From NCBI GenBank assembly GCA_025403435.1, contig CM046333.1, forward strand, positions 12,611,770 to 12,675,769: DNA of 64,000 nucleotides. The letters are read 5' to 3'. The position numbers were made by a program, and so were the translations under genes. Source of the stretch: Artocarpus heterophyllus (lineage: Eukaryota > Streptophyta > Magnoliopsida > Rosales > Moraceae). The notes beneath the pieces were generated by a model. It was given only the letters and a program-made list of their open reading frames with translations, had not been told where the DNA came from and did not search any database. Of this stretch, positions 1-13,030 are shown in pieces (position 1 is the first letter of the stretch; each line of letters opens with the position of its first letter).

Positions 1-2494
1 TGGCCATGTTATGGAACCTTCTACTGCATCTCGTATTGTTTCCTGAACGAACAGTGTGACGGTATTATTGCAAGTGTGTTACATGCATGACTTGAGCATA
101 ACTAAAAACAGTCAAAAAAAAAAAAAATGCAGGAGGCAAACTTTACACTGAAATGAAAGTGCAACAGAAGTATATCGGAAAGTTCTGTTCAAACCTCGAT
201 GGCATCAGAAATTCCTGGGATTGTTGATATATCACCACCAACAATTTTAAGTGTAAAATCCAGCTTTTTCTGCAGAAAAAAGCATTTAAAGAGTTGATGT
301 TTGGTCTATATAAAAGGTACTCAATTATGTATCTGTTTAAGGCCACATAAAAGTTCAGAGTTAGCCTCATTAAGATAATGATATTACCTTCTCTCTTAAG
401 GAATAAGAAACAGCTCCAAAACAGGGGAATTCGCCAACAAGTGGCTTGAAGACTAACCTGAAAACCCCAGTGAATCCAATATTTTTCACCTAAAAAAACA
501 AGGTAAAAGACCTTTCATTTAAAGGTTTTATTATAGGTATAAGAACCCAAAAAAAAGGTTTACATAAAATTTTTATAACTACTGGTGTGATTATGTTTAT
601 CTTCTCAACCAAAGATTTACGACTTTTTGTTCCCACAAAGGTCCTGTGTAGGATTGGTCAAGACTATTTTCCACGAAAGCTTAGAAGTCGTTACCTAGAG
701 ATCCAAGGAAACCAGAATTACCAGACCTGTTTCTGTGAAACCATCTTTGTACCTGTATAGGTAGTCCAACACCAAATCTGGTCTTAACATCGAGTACAAT
801 ATTTGGATTACCATCCCATTGCATCTCCAACTCCATTGTAATCCCATCAGCTTCACCTTCGCTTTCAAGAATGGAAACTCCTAGAAAACATTGATTTCTT
901 TTGTGAGTGCCATTATCAAAGCAGAACCAACAAAACCAATCGCATTAGTCTATCAACAAGTGTCGACTAGAACTAAGTTCTGTTGCATACCTTAGAAATC
1001 TTCCAATATTCACAAAAACCATAAACTTTAAGTCTATAGCGCATAACTATAACATCTATATTATTCAGATTACTAAAATATATACAACTTTTATGCTGAT
1101 ACAAGCCTCCGTCGATTGATTTCTAAAGCGAATTATGACAGATTGCCATTTGTTTTGGAATAGACTTTGTTAACTTCTTTTTTTTTTTTTGCTGGACTAA
1201 CCGCTAATATTGGAAAACTATCTTATTAACGAGAAAACGTACAATCACCAGTAATCAAAAATATAGGATGAGACATAATAATATGACAAGAACAACAACT
1301 ACCCACAAAAATATGGCTGACAATTTCACAAAAACAACAATTTATCTGTGGAAAAAAAAAAGAAAAAGAAAGAAAAAACTAACCCGTGAATTGGGGAGCC
1401 ACAGTACCAAGGGTCAACTTAGAGAACTTAAGTGAAGATAATATAACTGGTCTGTATTGTTCAAGTACCGGCTCCAGTTTGCTCCTTATTAGCGCCGATG
1501 CTGCCTATCCAAGAATAATCAAATAGAAAAAACCTTCGAACGTGCTACTTTATACTTGTTGCAATCCAACCTTTTCTAAACCAGAAAAATGAGTAACACA
1601 TTACCTCATTGACGTAGGGCCAAATTTTTTCAAGATGGTGATTCAACCAATTTAACTGCAGTTATGATTCAAACATTATTATCAGTGTTAGTGTTGGCGA
1701 CCAATTCTCCCAAAGGCTTAAGTTGGTAGATAATAATGTACAATTCTCATGTAGACAACAAGAAGGAGAATAAAAATAAAACCAGAAGGCAATACAATTC
1801 CGAACTAAGGTCGTTTTTGAAGCGGAGACCACTTGCTTTGATAACATGTTAGCCCTGGGCGGAGCCACATAAGGATGAAGGTGGGCGGCGGCGCTTAAAA
1901 TTACATTATACTCTCTTAAAATTGTTTTTTGCTCTTCATCTCATTAGTTCAGTCATACCGCTGTGCCCTTACTAATTTTTGTGACTCCGCTCCTGTTAGC
2001 TAATCAGTTTTAAACTTATTGGAGATAGAGCAATAATAATTAGATTGCGTATTCTTATATATGCATGAATGAAAACTAATTGGCATAGATAAAGATTGAG
2101 ACAGAGAGGTGGAATAGAGAAGAAACTCAACTTCTGTTGCTGCGTAAAGACGACCCAAGCAGGATAAAACTCAGCTGGAAGAATAGCCTTTGAGTCTTTC
2201 ACTGTCATTCTAGCAAACGCTGCCACTGCTTTTGCCTTGAACATTAAATCCCACGAGATATATATGTGTAAACGTGAGACCAACCAACTTAAAATGAACA
2301 AAACTGACTTCTTAAAAAAAAAAGCAAAATTTAAAATTAAAAAAAAATTATAACGTAGAAAAATATCGTGACTTGTATTACGTACGTACCAAATCGTTAC
2401 GACGCCTGGATCGAGCCCGCTCGGCGCGCGCGAAGGCGGCGACCAAAACGACGCCGACGGCGATGCCGATGACGGCACCAGTGAGAAACGACAT
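1..2494 (-). CDS. SYT4: Synaptotagmin 4/5-type SMP-C2 protein, 5' part (8 exons visible)
   Basis: Extended-synaptotagmin-like protein that tethers ER to plasma membrane and moves lipids. Exons, in gene order: 2390-2494, 2131-2235, 1605-1655, 1384-1504, 753-880, 388-489, 195-269, 1-42; about 243 residues are visible. The start ATG (2492-2494) opens a hydrophobic anchor (residues about 3-22, FLTGAVIGIAVGVVLVAAFA) followed by an Arg-rich stretch. The segment VAAFARMTVKDSKAILPAEF and the later EMQWDGNPNIVLDVKT, KNIGFTGVFRLVFKPLV and ETIRDAVEGSITWP belong to the SMP lipid-binding domain of the plant SYT4/SYT5 (NTMC2T2) clade. The C2 domains lie beyond the left edge. SYT4 rather than SYT5 is inferred from the neighbouring SPS gene, since At5g11100 and At5g11110 are adjacent. 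Odd point: exon 2 ends AAG followed by TTGAGT, so no in-frame GT donor exists at 2130/2131. All other junctions are GT-AG. Confidence 0.9.
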
Positions 2495-3595
2495 CTTTTA
2501 TTCTGTCGTCGTCGTCGACGCTAGAGATGATGACCCGATTGAATTCTAATTAAGGTGCCCAGAGAAAATCCTGTATCTGTTTCTATATTTGTTTAGGATT
2601 GAAAATGGGATTTTGAGATGTGCCAGAAAGAAATCCTTTTGCATTGTGTTTTTTGTTTAATCGATTGACCGATTATATTGTTTGATTTTGGAATTGGAAA
2701 CAAGAAAGAATATGTTCTTTTCTTTCGCTTTTTTAACTTGCTTTCTTAATTGTCCTTGTTTTCCTTTTTTTGCCTCAATTTTTTTTCTTTATTTGCAACT
2801 ACTCCTTTTGCTTTGCTTTCACTCTTCTAATTCTTTCATCTTTTTTTTATCTTACACATGGCGTGTTTGTTTCATGACAGTCCTCTTAACTGATTCCATA
2901 ATGGAGACGATATCCATTTCACGCCTAAGCCCCTTTTTTTTCGAAAAAAAAAGCTCAGGTTATAATTGAGATAATTTATTTATCAAAAAAAATCATAGCA
3001 ATTATTTGTATGTAGAAAGTGAAGTTTAAGAGAGGGTTTTAGAGCCACGTTTTAAACGCAATTTGGTTTAAATCAATTTTGTTATATTATTTTTTTTTAT
3101 AAAATTTAAATTATAATTGTATTTTTAGTTTAAATTATTGATTAAAATTGAATTTTTAAATGTAAAACTCTCACATGTTACAAATAAAATAAAAGTATAT
3201 TTTTAACATAATATAATGTTTAAGTTATAATTTAGTTCTCAAACACTCTCAGAGAGTAACGTGAAAGTTTGCAAATTATGGACTACATACTTTCATCACA
3301 ATTGGGATAAAAGTGAAAAGAACTTGTGTAGAATGGTTTGATCATGAAACAATGAGAACATTATGGACGTAAGTGAAACTTTTTGAAAAATCATGTAAAT
3401 ACAATAATCTTTTTAGGATATATAAATACAATTAGTGGTGTCTGATTGTTGATTTGTTACACTAATTAATCGCTGGCGTGCCCCAACCGTGTAACCTGCC
3501 GTCCCAACTACGTGGCATGATGGTTACTTGCCCGCGTAATTTGTCCGTTTGCAGCTCACAGGTGGTTCCAACACGTCGTTCTTGCACTACACCTC
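2495..3595. other. Upstream region of the synaptotagmin gene, no gene
   Basis: A GTC/GAC trinucleotide run lies in the presumed 5' UTR at 2503-2520. The rest is AT-rich. About 3030-3250 resembles diverged MITE sequence, with the reverse complement of the GTAACATGTGAGAGTTTT-type motif described for the family C MITEs below. No coding signal was seen. Confidence 0.5.
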
Positions 3596-4325
3596 ATCAC
3601 GGATTATCAATTTAATTAATTAATTAATTAAGAAAAAATACCCAAAATATTTTCTGTGCTTTGCCCAAATAACATTTTGACCCTTCTTATTATTAAAATA
3701 TTCAAAACGTCCTATTTGTTTTGTCAAAATATCACTTTTATCTCAAACTACTATTAACATATTGAAATGCTCCATATATTTTCAAAATCATACTCAAAAT
3801 ACTTCTCAAGTAATTAATGTTTTTAAAATTTTAAGATTATCCTTCTAAATATACATTAAACTGATAGGTTATTTTGTGTACGTGTGTTTTTTGCTTCAAC
3901 AAGTTTTTTTTTTTTCATTTTTGATTAAACTTTTTTAAAAAATAAAATTATCCTTCTTAATTTTTACTAAATACAATTTAAAACATTATTAAGCTAAAAT
4001 ACATAAAATCAATCTTAAAGAGGTAGAACTCTCAAAATAATTAAATTATTCGTTTAGTTAAAATATTTATTTGAACATTTTTGTTTAATTTTAAGTAAAG
4101 TTATATTTAAAATCAATTAATATGTATTGGAAAGGATAATCTTAGAATTTTTGAAAAACTTAACTGCTACAGGGGTATTTTAAGTATGATTTTAAAAATA
4201 CAATGTATTTTAATAATAAGAGGGGTAAAAGTGGTATTTTGATAAACATAAAAGTACTTTGGGCATTTTCAAATAATAAGAAGGCCAAAAGTGATAATTA
4301 ATTAATTTAATATTTTCTCTAACTA
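3596..4325. mobile_element. MITE-like element with long terminal inverted repeats
   Basis: The left arm (about 3609-3850) and right arm (about 4130-4312) are imperfect inverted copies. Shared blocks in order include TTAATTAATTA, CTTCTTATTATT, AAAATA-CACTTTTA, AAAATCATACT-AAAATAC and AAGATTATCCTT. The centre is AT-rich with no ORF. TIRs of about 200 bp suggest a foldback or Mutator-type non-autonomous element. The target duplication cannot be read because both ends fall in TTAA repeats. Confidence 0.7.
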
Positions 4326-4687
4326 ACTAAGAACTCAATACGTGCATGAATTAAACAAAATAATATTAGGTGAGAACACGAAAGCTGAGCTAAAATGTGT
4401 TAGGCAACCGTTCGTTGGCTACTTCATTCAAGCAGCTTGTAATACATATTGCAGGCTTAAAATTAGAATGATATCATCCTTAAAGAAAAAATAAATAAAA
4501 GAAAAAGGAGAAAAGTCAGATTACTGCCTTAAAGTTTTTTGACCTTGTCACGTTAAAATGTTTACAAATACAATTCGTTGATCGGAAATGTTGAAAGAAA
4601 GAGAGGGCGAAAAATTGAAAAAATTGACACATCATAATATTGTTAGTTAAATATTATTTAAACATGAATATTAAATCTGAATCTACG

Positions 4688-4919
4688 CGAGATGATTAAG
4701 AAAGAAATGTATGCAGAATTAAAAAATGAACCAATAAACAACAAAAGGATAAGTACTTGATGAGAAATATAAATATAAATATAAGAATATATATATATCG
4801 AGATGATTAAGAAAGAAATGTATGCAGAATTAAAAAATGAAAGAAAATATATATGTAATTGTCATCCAATAAACAACATTGGATGAATACCTGATGAGAA
4901 ATATAAATATAAATATAAG
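4688..4919. repeat. Tandem duplication, unit about 112-120 bp, two copies
   Basis: The block beginning GAGATGATTAAGAAAGAAAT and ending in ATAAATATAAATATAAG occurs at about 4688-4790 and again at 4799-4919. The second copy carries a short extra stretch (AGAAAATATATATG). The copies are otherwise almost identical, so the duplication is fairly recent. Confidence 0.85.
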
Positions 4920-5575
4920 TGTATATACATATATATATTAAATAATGCAGTAATGTTTTAAACGTGCATTGAGAAGATAAATGACAATTCAGGAATTTAT
5001 ATAGAGATTAAGATTAGAGTTGGTATCATTAACATTAATATCTATACATATATATTTATATACAGATGTAGTTTCAATGAGAACATTACTATTATTATTA
5101 ACTATGTGATATAAATTAGACGGCTATGATGATTTGAGTAATTGAGAAAAAAAGATTATTATAATTAATAAGATTAAATTATTATCATGTTAGATCAATT
5201 GTTGCTAAAATATATTTTTATTGAAAATATAATTATTAAAAAAATACCCATTAAAACAAGTCATTGTATGGTGTTATATCTAGACATGACAAGTTAAAGC
5301 ACGTCATGGACCAAAATAACACGAGAAAATCTTTTTCTAAATCACTTTCATAATTTGTGATAATGGTCAACAAGGAGATCAAGAAAGAGAGTGGAATCAA
5401 ATGGCAAATCACAGATAATTTCATGATTTTGTTTATTTCTTATTAATGATTTATAAATGGTTATAAATAGGGAATTAAAAAAAAAAATACACCTCAAGTC
5501 TCATATTAAGCAATTAGTGCGCGTACTCTCTTTGGTTGACGTAGCTCCCTGTAGAGAAGATAAGGCACTCTAAAA
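4920..5575. other. AT-rich intergenic DNA
   Basis: Low-complexity AT-rich sequence with short ATATAT runs. No ORF, RNA gene or recognisable repeat was found. Confidence 0.5.
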
Positions 5576-5576
5576 G

Positions 5577-5690
5577 TCTGTTTGGTTCGAATATTTAAAT
5601 AGAGTATTTGAATGAAAATTTAAATTTTTGTAAGAGAAAATACTGTAGTAAAATGATTCAAACCATGAAACAAACGCACTCTAAATTGAT
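5577..5690. mobile_element. MITE family A, copy 1
   Basis: A short element of about 115 bp, matching copies near 22905-23021 and 35100-35222. Diagnostic blocks are GTTTGGTTCGAATATTTAAA, AGAGTATTTGAATGAA, ATTTAAATTTTTGT, GAGAAAATACTGTAG and AAATGATTCAAACC. The ends are inverted (GTTTG... and ...CAAAC). It has no coding capacity and is likely a hAT-type MITE. Confidence 0.75.
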
Positions 5691-7414
5691 TGTTTCTATT
5701 CATTTTTCAACAATCAATTCTTGTTTCATGTGTGAGTAAATTCCGTGGTGATTTTTATTTTTTTCGAGAGTTTTGTTGACATATAACCAGTGTCAACCAC
5801 ACACATACACATATACAGCACACTCGCATAAGAATTATAAAAGCTATTTCTTGGGAACAAAAGAGAGAAAAGTATTTTTCGTCTTACATTTCTGTTAAAA
5901 AATACAATAGTACTGTATTTTTGGTAAACAAAATGTCGAACGGATTAAGTTTTTTGAGAATATTGTTCACTTTTTTTTTTTTTTTTTTACCGTAGTTGGA
6001 TTTTACTCAATGCAAGGCTTTGAAATCATGTAAGTGTTGTTGCAGAGGTAGATCCTTTCATGTTTATTTTATATCAAAGACAAAGGAAAAATAAAGAGGG
6101 ATTTTTTTTTAAATAATATTTTATTCATAACATCAATAATGAGAGTTTTTTTGGGTCTCACGTAATATAGAGAATGAAAAAAAAAACCAATCTTCTTGTA
6201 GTATTGATTCTCTGTAAAGAAAATAAAGACCATATTTATTTAGATATTTAAATTAAAGTATTCTTATTTAATAGTTATAAGTTATATAAAAAAAACATTT
6301 TAATAATTATATTGAACAAAATCTCCATTCCTAGCCATTAAATAAGTAAGTCTGTCACAAAGCTTTTTTTTTTTTTCCATAAATCTTCAATTACTATTTT
6401 TTATTTCAAATTGTTTACTGTAAAGATTTACTCGTTTATTAGAATTTCATGTGGTAACACTAATGGGGTATTTACTTGGATTTTTCAATATTAATTAAAT
6501 TTCTTTGTTAATTATTTTTTGAAACGACGTATTTATATTGACGCTCTTCGACCTTGTTTTGTGTGTTCTTCTACGTGGGACAAGCAAATTGTGCTCATAT
6601 TAGAAAATGAGAAAGTCTTTTTGTCTAATGTTTACTACATTTCGGACAAAAAAATGTCCAACAACATGGACCCTTTTGGGTTCATGGGTTTGAACTCTGG
6701 TGATTTTTAAACTTTTTTTTTAATGTAAACTGTACTGCAATTTAAACTTATTTTGAAAGTGTAAAATATAAATAAGGAATAAAATTTGAATTAGGGTTTG
6801 AATACTGTTAAAAACGAGACTTTAAAGAAACATTATAAAATTCTTATTGTACAAAAAGGAAGGGGCAGTAAATCCTTGAATTAAAGGATTGCAAAGGTTC
6901 AAAATCAGATCCACAATTTGAATAACTGAATTTAAATAGCTATAATAAATTTGAATTGGGTTCATGGTTGAAACTGTGTTAACCCATTAACCAATCTCAC
7001 CTAAAGCTTTTTCCATATTTGTTACTCGGAACTCAATTCCACGCATTTAGAATAAAGGAAAGTATCCCATTAACAAGCATTCCTTAACAACCAGACACAA
7101 GACAATTGCTACGACCTCCATGAACAAAATCTTCTCATTCTTTTTTAATTAGTAAATGTCAATCAGACAAGGAGAAAACCACCCAATTAATTTCGACCAA
7201 AAAAACAACCCATTTAGTTGAGGATAAATTTTATGAATTTCTCTAAACTATGTCATTTGTATTAATTTTTCCTTTAATTTTAAAACGTACACATTGTACC
7301 CCTTGCATTATAATATTTTTTCTTACTCACTCCCTTACCTCTAGAAAGTGTTGTCTTTTGAATGTAATAACATTTATTACGCACATTAAAAAGATAAATC
7401 TATCATCTTTTTGT
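5691..7414. other. AT-rich intergenic DNA, no gene
   Basis: Homopolymer runs (T at 5972-5989 and 6364-6376) and short open frames without family resemblance. Nothing here supports a gene or RNA. Confidence 0.5.
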
Positions 7415-9565
7415 ATAACTTAGAGATGTTTAGAAACAAAGTTTGAACTTAAACACTATAACTGTTAGGATTGGCGCCCTAAAGAACAAATACTTTGTTT
7501 CTAATTAATAACATTTTGGATTAAATAAATAAATAATGTGTAAATTGCATGTGTTGATAATAGTCCTCATATTACTCTCATTATTATGTTTAATCATTTC
7601 GCAAACATGTGTTTCATGACTATTATAACCAAATCTTGAGATCAGGCATATATAGAGTTTCCATGCGGTATAGATACGAGACCAAGATGAATAGCTTAAA
7701 TTATATAGTCTGTAGTCTATGGATTTAGCTAGGCACTTTATACATGACAAGACTGTAATGGAATCTATGTCTAATTAGGAAGACGGTTCATCTAGGCTGT
7801 CGGAGTGTATCGACTCTATAGTAGACACATTAGTGTGCTAGACCTAATGGTGGTCGCACACCAGACTAGACCTAAAGTGTAATTGATTTAATATTAATTT
7901 TGTGTATCTTAAATCAATTTACTTTGACAATTATCTATATGTGATCTTAATCCTGAAGTGTATTCATGACTCAATGTTTGTAGCTTCTATCTTTTGATAT
8001 GTCAAAGACAAAAGTTTCGATGACCGAAGGCTTTATTGTCGGTACGTTCGAGATGCAACTTATATTCGATGAGAGCATAATTCATGGCACGAAATCCATA
8101 GCACAACATCTATGTCTATCTAACAAAGAGTCGATGTTATCCTCACAAAGACATTATTCGGGAACTTAGAAAAAAAAAGAAAAAAAACAAGGTCTTGATC
8201 ATCTGGATACTTGTAGTGGCGATATGATTTTCTATTTGTATTTGTTGTAAATAGAATTTTTCAAATAAGTGAAATAATGGAACTTTGAGATAAAATAATC
8301 GGAAGGTAAAATGAAACTAAGTTCTTCATTTGATTATGGATAACCTATGGAGATACACATATGCATAAGAGGTCATAGACAATACTAATAAATAAAGTCT
8401 CATAATACGATATATTATCAAGAGTATAGCTTTGTTTCTTTAGCAGAGTGACATTAAAGTTAATAATTAAATAGATAATTAATTATGGATTAATTTATAT
8501 GTTATTCTAGAGCTTGATAATATATGTCTATCAGATCCCAATACTAGCTTACAAATTCGTTGACTAGTTGTGGAGAATGTAGTTTACGACAAGTAATACA
8601 AGAGGTTACGCTAGATGGGTTACTGGACTTATCAGTGTGCAGGCCCAACAATCCAGTTGGGCTGTGTATGGTGCATGGCCTATTCCAGAAGGACTATATG
8701 CACCTTTCAGAAGGGTAGATCTAGAAATTGATTAATTAATTATTTAATTAATCAATTGATTTCAAAATAAGGTTTATTCAAATTAATCATTGGGATTTTG
8801 AGATAATTAATTATTTGAATAATTAATTTAAATCCTAATTGCATTTGAATTTAAATAAAGGATAATTATTCATAATTATTTAAGTGAGATAATTGTCTAG
8901 AATAATTGAAAGCTAATTTAGATAGAATTTTTGAATGAAGATTATCCTAGATAATGCAAATAATCACATAATCCTACACTGTAATTGGCTGGGATTCGAA
9001 TATTCTTTTAATTGTGATAGTCGTGCACAGTGATAGGGAAAATCACTATGATTGGCATGTAAGGCTTAAAAACGGAGAGAGAAAAATCTTCTCATAACCT
9101 TAATAGACTTCTACTTTCTCCTGTAAACTCTATAATAGGTATCTCTCCTCCTCATTTATGGGAAGTGAGAAAAAGAATGCTTTGGTGCATCTTTTAGAGT
9201 GAGAAAAATTAGAGGAGAGTCTAGTGAGTTTTTTATTAAGTTGTACCCACACACAATAACTAGAAGGAAGAGACATAGCATTGAATGTCTGAATGTTGAT
9301 TTTTTTCAAACAAAAATGCTACTTCTGATTCATTAACAAGTGCATTTAATTAGAATTTTATTTATTGTTTATAGTAATATGAGTATGTTTCTAGGTGACT
9401 GGAAAATTTTTTTAAAGTTCCGTTGTGTAATTAATATTTCTAACAGTAGCTGAGAGCTTTACACTGTAGCAAACTTTTGTTTTTCAATATAGTATACGAC
9501 AGTTTTACATTGTAGCAAGTTACGACTTAAAGTCCCAACTAACTTGTCAAACTAAGCCTTAACAG
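7415..9565. mobile_element. MITE family C, split by an LTR insertion
   Basis: The two ends of a family C MITE lie at about 7415-7462 and 9446-9565, on either side of the LTR at 7463-9445. Family C is recognised by the internal phrase GAGAGCTTTACACTGTAGCA and its reiteration about 50 bp later. Other copies lie at 36356, 42299, 44283, 48007 and 48184. Confidence 0.6.
7463..9445 (+). mobile_element. Solo LTR, about 1.98 kb (TGTTAG...CTAACA)
   Basis: It starts TGTTAGGATTGGCGCCCTAA and ends TTTCTAACA. It is homologous throughout to the LTR at 16071-21155: both share a GCCCTAA-type start, CTTAATCCTGA, a TTTTGATGTGCCAAAG-like stretch, GGTACGTT-GAG and an identical overall order. No internal domain, primer site or coding sequence lies on either side, so it is a solo LTR. 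The immediate flanks (ATAAC / GTAGC) do not form a clean 5-bp duplication, so it is either old or has a rearranged border. The copia or gypsy superfamily cannot be settled from the LTR alone. Confidence 0.7.
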
Positions 9566-11290
9566 GCCTAATTGAATTATGGTTTGTTTTTTTAGTTTTC
9601 CTTTCTAGTCTCTTGCATCTGAGCACATACTCTAAAGACAAAAAATATGAGAGTTAGGCATCCAAATGATTCATTTAGAGATAAAAACATTCATATTAAC
9701 TCCTAATTATTATATCAAATATTAACTCAAATGAAAATTCAACAATTCTGTCCTAAAAAAATACATTTTAAAATTAAAGGGATGAATTTGGAGAATATTA
9801 TAGTTTAGGGCACAACATATATAACCCCCTGTTTTTTTAAGTCGTCATTTAGTTTACTTAAACATCATTTCTCAACTTATTTCTTACTTACTAGTAAGAA
9901 AAATACTGGGTAATTTTTTCTTTAAACATACTTAAAGCTGTTGTGAGTTCCGTCGCAACTGAAGTTGAGACATAGCTCAACATTTGATTTTAAAACCATT
10001 TACTTTCGTAAAACCTTTTAAACTTTTTTTTTAAACGGCAGAAATCTTTTCTCTAATCATCTGAAAACTGCCATAGTAATAATCATATTTAACCTTCGTA
10101 TCAGTCCATTACAACACCGAGCTTTTCTACCAATCTTGCTAGTCTTTCATAAGACTATCTACAGCATGAGCTTTCGCTAAGAAACTTATAAGAAACTTAT
10201 AATGAGCTTTTGCTCAGTAAGTTTAAACATAATCTCACAAAATATTAAAACTTTCATTATAAAAATTTTTTCTTAAAAACCTTTCTCGAAAAACATTTTT
10301 AATAAACATTTTTCACAACTTGTTCTTTATAAAAGCATTACTTAAAAAAGAATCTAAGCAATAACATAATACGTGATTCTTTTTATGCTCAATTATGAAT
10401 TTTCAATTATGAGCTTCTTATTATTATTCTTTAAACATATTATGAACTTAAGTGTTCGTATAAACATCTCAATCATAATGTTTTAATGTATAAGTTATGA
10501 TTTGTAATGTTTATGCAATTGTTATGTTTAATGTTATAGACATCAAGATATGTCATGCATTATATTCATTAAGATTATAAGATCGGTAATCTAATCCTTA
10601 AATTAAGATACGAAATTGTTGTACTAGCCTCCCGACCCAAGAGCAATGTCATGCTAAAATTATGTTAAGTCTCGGTGTTCGATGGTCAAGCGTGTTTGGT
10701 ACGTATACTTAGGCCCATAGTTTAAAAAAGTTAAGAATGATGATAAAACACTCATGAAATAGCATAAATAAAATCATACATTATGATGTTGCTTGCATTC
10801 CTTTTAGAAATATTTTCTTTACAAGTGATGTTTATGTGAAACACATGTTGCAAGATACGTTTTATGATGAAAAACGTTTTGTGAAAACATTTTACGAGAA
10901 ATGTTTGATGAAAGACGTTTTATGAGAAAAGTTTTAATGTTTTGTTAGATTAGTTTGTATTTATCAAGCGAAAGTTCATTACAAATTTTTTTATGCTACA
11001 AGTAGTTTTACAGAAGACTAGTAAGACTAGTTGAAGAGCTTAATATTGCGATGACAGATGCAATGGTCGAGTATGGATATCACTATAATAGTTTTTTGCT
11101 GTGTTAAAAAAAAGTTTATGCTGTTTTAAAGAAAAGCTTTTCATATTTAAAAAGATGGTTTAAAAAGTTTTACGAAAGTAAATGTTTATTCAACAAATTT
11201 TAAAAAATGTTTTGGATGGTTTTGAAGTCAAGTTTTGAACTATGATTCAATTTATGTTGCAACGATCTGTTTCTTTTGAATAGTTAATGT
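9566..11290. mobile_element. Two degraded LTR fragments facing each other
   Basis: About 9935-10440 and 10440-11290 form an inverted pair. CATTTACTTTCGTAAAAC on the left matches the reverse complement of a stretch near 11160-11190, and GTACTAGCCTCC near 10622 matches the GTACTAGCCTCC block of the LTR at 29971-33240. Both pieces are worn LTR pieces of that family. No coding sequence was found. Confidence 0.5.
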
Positions 11291-12179
11291 TTAGATAATG
11301 TACAAATTCTTTTAAAAATACTTAAATACTTATTATAGGGAGAGTATTTTATACACTTTTAACAATTAGACCAATTTTTTTTTAACTTTTTCAAGAAACT
11401 AAGATGGTATTTTTTTCGATTATTCAAAAAACTAATGGGATATTTTTTTTGATTAATTAAAACTTGATTTATATTCGTGATGTTCTATATATAAACTCGG
11501 AGATGCTTTTAGAATTTTCTCCTTTATTATTATTACTTTTTCATGAATGAAAGACCCTCTTTCTATATTATTATTCATTCTTTCAATTTTTTCTCTCTCG
11601 TCCTATTGATGTACACATTCATTAACTTTATAAAGTGTCGTGACACTAACATGGTGATCCTTATGTAAAGAGTAATCCTATTTAATCTATGAAGTTATGA
11701 CCCTACTACTAATAAAACTTAGCTTAAAAAATATATTACGTATTAAATTAGAGCTTGTAGTTTTGTAAGTAGCAGGTTCGAAAAAGGATTTTTCCTATAT
11801 AAAACTAGACGTTCCATGTTAGCATCTGCTGCCTATAATTTGTTATTTTTCCATGGAAATCACTAATCGTGCCTTCGGCCTTTTTCACATAGTATTGTTC
11901 CCTTTTCCCCTAATTGTTCTCTCGCGGGTGTTCTAGAGATCTAGTGATCTATCAATTAGCACAATGTATGATCTTGAATGAAATCATATCCTAACAAAGC
12001 ATCGGTCTGGACCTTTGTTTTTCTTTTTCGATTTCTCTTTTTTTTGGGCTAACTAAGCATCTTTTTTATTCTTCATCACTATTCTAATTCTGATAATGAT
12101 AAAATCTATATTCTATTCCTTAAAAAAAAATAAAAATCAACGAGGATAAATTTTTTTGAAAGAAAATCAACGAGGATAA

Positions 12180-12182
<3 letters not shown>

Positions 12183-12244
<62 letters not shown>
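12183..12244. repeat. (AT)n microsatellite
   Basis: An uninterrupted AT dinucleotide run of about 60 bp. Confidence 0.98.
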
Positions 12245-12246
<2 letters not shown>

Positions 12247-12364
12247 CCTTTGTTGTTCCCACTATTCGCGAAACCTAACTAATGTTCCATATACCCCATT
12301 TCACCTTTTCCCCCCTTCTATTTAGGCTAATATATACCATTCCACTTTTCATCATACAATTCTG

Positions 12365-12368
<4 letters not shown>

Positions 12369-12416
<48 letters not shown>
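12369..12416. repeat. (AT)n microsatellite
   Basis: A second AT run of about 48 bp, 125 bp after the first. Confidence 0.98.
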
Positions 12417-12418
<2 letters not shown>

Positions 12419-12871
12419 TCTCAGTTTTAAGGTGAATAGATCACAATGACCACTATGAAATGAACACTAAAAGAATTTATTCAATTTAATGACAATCATT
12501 TTCTTATGTAAGCTGTGTGAAATACTTCGAAAAATTAAGGGCTAATCTAGGAATATCAAATCCTTATTTAATTAACGCTTTTCGCCTACTTAATTTGATA
12601 TCACGCATGACACGACTGAAACAGCTGAATATTGGCGTTCATTAATCAGGGATAATATTAAGCTATATATTTGATTAAAAAAACGCATTAATTCTTAATT
12701 GATGTGATGTTTTATTAATTTCCCAAATTATTTTATATTCTAAAAGATATTTTAGAGACGGGATTATAACCTGCGTCCATTTTTTCCTTTTTGTTTCATA
12801 CTGATATTTTCGACATTTACGTGAGAATTTATCTTGACCGGTACTATTTCAAAAATAGTAAAACGGATATA

Positions 12872-13030
12872 TAGGTCCGTTTGTTTTTGTTTTTAAAATG
12901 TTTGAAAATGTTGTTACATATTTTTCGAGGTAAAAATTTTAAAATCATCATTCATATAATTTTTAAAAATTTTATTTTTTAAAACAAAAATATTTTCACT
13001 TATTTTATAAATAATATCAGATGGCCCTAT
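12872..13030. mobile_element. MITE family B, copy 1
   Basis: About 155 bp, starting GGTCCGTTTG and ending CAGATGGCCC, with the internal block ATTTTTTAAAACAAAAA. It matches the better preserved copy at 13843-14002 in length, order and inverted ends. Confidence 0.7.

Larger units (their letters stand above)
11291..12874. other. AT-rich intergenic DNA with microsatellites
   Basis: No gene was seen. The stretch holds two long AT dinucleotide arrays, listed separately. Confidence 0.5.

Noticed and set aside
7463..9445. 5-bp target duplication for this solo LTR
   Set aside because: The flanks ATAAC and GTAGC do not match, so no duplication is claimed.
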